15,502 nt of DNA from NCBI GenBank assembly GCA_018825335.1, contig JAHJEW010000047.1, forward strand, positions 1 through 15,502, given 5' to 3'. Every line of letters starts with the position of its first letter. The first letter of the stretch is position 1. Of this stretch, positions 13,689 to 15,502 are shown piece after piece. A program made the position numbers and the translations under genes. The notes under the pieces are model-generated. The model searched no databases. It saw only the letters and a program-made list of their open reading frames with translations, and had not been told where the DNA came from. This DNA is from Patescibacteria group bacterium (GTDB lineage: Bacteria; Patescibacteriota; Gracilibacteria; UBA1369).

Positions 13689-13803
13689 CATTAGCCTTCA
13701 CCGCGCTGCAAATAATCCGCCCATCGCCCACCAGGCCGCGGAGTGTCTGAACATTATGCAAAGTATTCTCGCGCGAAAGTTCCACCCGGGTCCGATTTTT
13801 CAT
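13686..13803 (-). pseudogene. alr: Truncated alr copy (codons 1-39 only)
   Basis: Reading leftward from the ATG at 13803, the first 39 alr codons are present (MKNRT, then VELSREN and ending AVKANA), with one substitution at residue 6 (Trp to Arg) and others. The homology ends abruptly at 13686, where the ATPase gene's junction motif begins. The PLP lysine codon is still there but the rest of the barrel is missing, so no racemase can be made. It is a decayed or recombined fragment of the gene at 11325-12464. Confidence 0.93.
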
Positions 13804-13831
13804 GTCCGATAAGAAAAGGTATAGGCGACCA

Positions 13832-13861
13832 ATACTAGCATTGGGGTGAGGGGGGAGGCAA
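13832..13861 (-). promoter_or_regulatory. Duplicated alr promoter, pointing at the ATPase gene
   Basis: The extended -10 TGC-TAGTAT (13832-13840) is unchanged and the -35 is TTGCCT (13856-13861) with 18-nt spacing. If active it fires leftward across the alr fragment and then antisense through the ATPase gene. Confidence 0.4.
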
Positions 13862-13944
13862 GAGCATGGGCGATGCACCGCAATCGCTTCTCAAAACGAG
13901 CAACAAGCTGCTACAATCCGAAGTGAAGGTTTCAATTGGATTAG

Positions 13945-14672
13945 TTAGCGGAAATGACTAAAAATATAATTACATATACATGAAAAAATGGTTAAAACGC
14001 ATAAACTACAAAGCAATTGGCTTCATAATTATAAGCATTGTATTTTCCCTTTATTTTGAATATATCATCTGTCTATTCAATGAAATTCCAGGAGTATCTC
14101 TTAATAACACAGTTTCAACAAGCGATAGAATTCTTCTAATAACCTTCATTGGTATTATTTGGTATTCGGTCGAAACTAGGGGAATGAGATCGCAAATGAT
14201 AAGGCAAAACGACCTACTTACTGAACAAAACAATCGTCCATATATACAAATAGGATTACATGGAAATAAGATACGATTTGAAAACATCGGCAAGGGAGAT
14301 GCATTCAAAATAGCCATAACCTTGGAAAATCCAAATTCAATCCATACTTTATTCTCGGAATTGGCAAATGGATTGAATTACCAATGGATAATTACAAGGA
14401 TTGGAACATAATTTCAGTGATAGCTGAATATGAACACACAGACAAAAGCATAAAAAATACATATTGGGCGCAAATAAAGCTGGTTAATGACGGGGATGGC
14501 CAATTCCATGAACAGCCAATTGCTATTAAACCAGTGTAATTTTTAGTCAAATCCGCTAATCAAGGTATAAGCGGTTACGTTCAGTCGATTCACTCCTTCA
14601 CTTCACCAATATTGCACGGGTGTACGCTTTCAGCGTATTATACACCCGCGCAACATCGCTTATACCTAGACG
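13945..14672 (+). mobile_element. Integron gene cassette 1
   Basis: The cassette starts at the TTAGCGGA of GTTAGCGGA (13944-13952) and ends at the G of GTTAGGC (14672). Its attC R'' box, TCCGCTAAT (14552-14560), is the reverse complement of its own start except for the last base. That relation is expected when a circular cassette is opened at G^TT. The cassette is about 728 bp, holds one ORF with its start 35 bp in, and the attC begins 12 bp after the restored stop. GTTAGCG deviates from the GTTRRRY consensus, so this left boundary is less secure than the 14672 one. Confidence 0.72.
13980..14539 (+). pseudogene. Cassette gene 1: two-TM protein, frameshifted
   Basis: The ATG at 13980 opens a frame that runs to a TAA at 14411. 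It encodes two membrane helices (about residues 12-32 and 49-65), a polar stretch, then a beta-rich domain (NNRPYIQIGLHGN, FENIGKGDAFKIAITLEN). From about 14345 the coding signal continues in another frame (ELPMDNYKDW, then IISVIAEYE and ending QPIAIKPV) to a TAA at 14537-14539, just before attC. A single missing base between about 14340 and 14378 would join them into about 186 aa. No slippery heptamer is evident, so a mutation or sequencing error is likelier than programmed frameshifting. No known function; membrane-anchored unknowns are common cargo of integron cassettes. Confidence 0.7.
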
Positions 14673-14678
14673 TTAGGC
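14552..14678 (+). other. attC recombination site 1 (about 127 bp)
   Basis: Order seen: R'' TCCGCTAAT (14552-14560), L'' GGTATAAGCG (14564-14573), a long central region, L' CGCTTATACC (14657-14666), spacer TAGAC, R' GTTAGGC (14672-14678, fitting GTTRRRY). L'' and L' are a perfect 10-bp inverted repeat. The central part folds again (CGGGTGTA 14617-14624 with TACACCCG 14641-14648, flanked by TTGC/GCAA). Length and long central hairpin resemble VCR-type sites. The R'' box is imperfect (AAT rather than AAC). Confidence 0.78.
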
Positions 14679-14697
14679 GCCATTTAACTTTCACATC

Positions 14698-15393
14698 ATG
14701 ATCGGAATCCCACCAGAAAATACACCAGAATTCATCTCCTTCTCAGTTTCATTTTGGGCTGCTTTATATTCTGGCCTCATTTACAGCCTATTCACAGGTA
14801 TCATTGTTGGACTTGTGATATGGGCTATGCAAACTAGAGCTGAAAAACGTATTCAAAAACTAAAGTTTAAAGATGATCTTAGGAGTCTCAAAGAAAAGTT
14901 GAAACAAGTAAATTTCGGCCAGAATCCAATAATCATTACCAGTGCACTAAGGTCTCAACCACAAGCGGCCAGAGAGATCATAAAATTAATTGATGGAAAA
15001 CCGCTTGAAGAGTGGCACAGAGAACTAAAAGAAGAAGGGGAGCTGATTAGACAATTAATAAGCCTTCAAAACCAACAGCTAGAATTCAACAGGCTCGCTG
15101 GACGTCTAGATGAGCAACTTAACCAATTTGTACGAAATTATAATGCTGAGAGAAATGCAATTTCAGTTAACGATCCAGCGCACATCAGCCACTTTATTGG
15201 CCGCTTGCATGGTTTCCAATATCAACAAATAAATCAATGGTTAGACAGTGGTAGTGAGCAAACTTTACAAGAAAGCTGGCAAAACGCCCAAAATGAAACT
15301 GAACTTGTGGCTAGAACCAGACCATACCTCGATGCAAGACAAGGTCTAGTTCAAACAACAGAATCAATACGGCAAATAATCAGTGAAAGTTAA
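14698..15393 (+). CDS. Cassette gene 2: N-terminal TM, coiled-coil protein
   Basis: The 231-aa product has one or two closely spaced hydrophobic segments at the N-terminus (about residues 12-44, FWAALYSGLIYSLFTGIIVGLVIW). After that comes a long charged, Gln-rich, helical cytoplasmic part (about 45-231) with heptad-like stretches (IQKLKFKDDLRSLKEKLKQ, then LQNQQLEFNRLAGRLDEQLNQF). I recognise no catalytic motif. The ATG lies 26 bp inside the cassette with no clear Shine-Dalgarno, and the stop is 4 bp before the R'' box of attC. Base composition is AT-richer than the chromosomal genes to the left. Possibly a membrane-associated stress or phage-related factor, but that would be a guess. Confidence 0.82.
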   Translation: MIGIPPENTPEFISFSVSFWAALYSGLIYSLFTGIIVGLVIWAMQTRAEKRIQKLKFKDDLRSLKEKLKQVNFGQNPIIITSALRSQPQAAREIIKLIDGKPLEEWHRELKEEGELIRQLISLQNQQLEFNRLAGRLDEQLNQFVRNYNAERNAISVNDPAHISHFIGRLHGFQYQQINQWLDSGSEQTLQESWQNAQNETELVARTRPYLDARQGLVQTTESIRQIISES

Positions 15394-15396
15394 ACA

Positions 15397-15502
15397 GCGC
15401 CTAACTAGCTATATCCCCGTCAACAATTTTTTCATAAGATTTTGTTGGTAAATGGTGTGCCGCGCTTCCAGACAGCGAAAACGACATGTACCATTTTGTG
15501 CA
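15397..15502 (+). other. attC site 2, 5' part only
   Basis: R'' is GCGCCTAAC (15397-15405), fitting RYYYAAC, followed by an L''-like stretch (TAGCTATATCC). Further on, AAATGGT (about 15450) and ACCATTT (about 15490) form an inverted repeat that would be part of the central stem. The L' and R' boxes lie beyond the window. Confidence 0.7.

Larger units (their letters stand above)
13686..13873. repeat. Direct repeat, right copy (alr 5' end and promoter)
   Basis: Second copy of the 12347-12534 block, same orientation, offset 1339 bp, about 98% identical over the first 158 bp. Together the copies bracket the ATPase gene, a layout expected from a tandem duplication with later divergence or from single-crossover insertion of a DNA circle carrying alr-end homology. 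Confidence 0.92.
14673..15502 (+). mobile_element. Integron gene cassette 2 (cut by window end)
   Basis: The cassette begins TTAGGCGC at 14673 and has its ORF start only 26 bp in, as usual for cassettes. Just after the ORF comes GCGCCTAAC (15397-15405), which is the exact 9-bp reverse complement of GTTAGGCGC at its start (14672-14680) and fits RYYYAAC. This is the clearest cassette signature in the window. The rest of its attC runs off the end. Confidence 0.82.

Noticed and set aside
14300..14378. Programmed ribosomal frameshift in cassette gene 1
   Set aside because: No X-XXY-YYZ slippery heptamer or following stem is visible near the change of frame. A base loss or sequencing error is simpler.

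Overview
The window looks like a chromosomal segment from a Patescibacteria (CPR) bacterium, perhaps Peregrinibacteria-like. This is an inference. It rests on the pairing of an FtsA/PilM-type actin-like ATPase with a single-pass membrane protein of the kind often labelled 'baseplate J/gp47-like', on short lipoproteins and secreted proteins of no familiar family, and on weak or absent Shine-Dalgarno sequences. UGA is used as a stop (ends of the VapB-like gene and of the gene at 5579-6574), so the recoded-UGA lineages (Absconditabacteria and some Gracilibacteria) are unlikely. A PilM-like gene occurs in many phyla, so the assignment is tentative.

Left part (1-9772). A complete tRNA-Val(GAC) with encoded CCA is followed by a leftward VapBC-type toxin-antitoxin pair. 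Next comes a Pro/Gln-rich cytoplasmic protein, then two successive convergent gene pairs. Each pair is a rightward lipoprotein with regularly spaced cysteine pairs and a leftward secreted repeat protein, and the two pairs look like one module duplicated. A three-PKD-domain secreted protein and a Pro-rich linker protein are transcribed divergently from well-formed promoters. A leftward two-gene operon (FtsA/PilM-like ATPase, then the membrane protein) follows, with a near-consensus promoter at 9744-9772. Overall this is a cell-envelope and surface block.

Middle (9773-12534). A very GC-rich, hairpin-dense island carries two overlapping small ORFs behind a good promoter. It is followed by a possibly N-terminally truncated HNH nuclease gene and by alanine racemase (alr, leftward).

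Right part (12535-15502) is AT-richer and shows accessory-region structure. A wHTH-GHKL ATPase-DUF4325 (STAS-like) gene sits behind three direct repeats spaced exactly 22 bp, with a promoter that predicts a leaderless mRNA. This gene lies between two copies of the alr 5' end and promoter (about 188 bp, offset 1339 bp; the right copy is a truncated pseudogene). Immediately beyond are two integron-type gene cassettes. Each has a short ORF, and each cassette start is complementary to the R'' box of its own attC site. The first attC is complete (about 127 bp); the second is cut by the window end. The first cassette gene carries a frameshift. No integrase gene is visible. An attC array next to a duplicated housekeeping-gene fragment, in a probable Patescibacteria background, is the most notable feature of the window.
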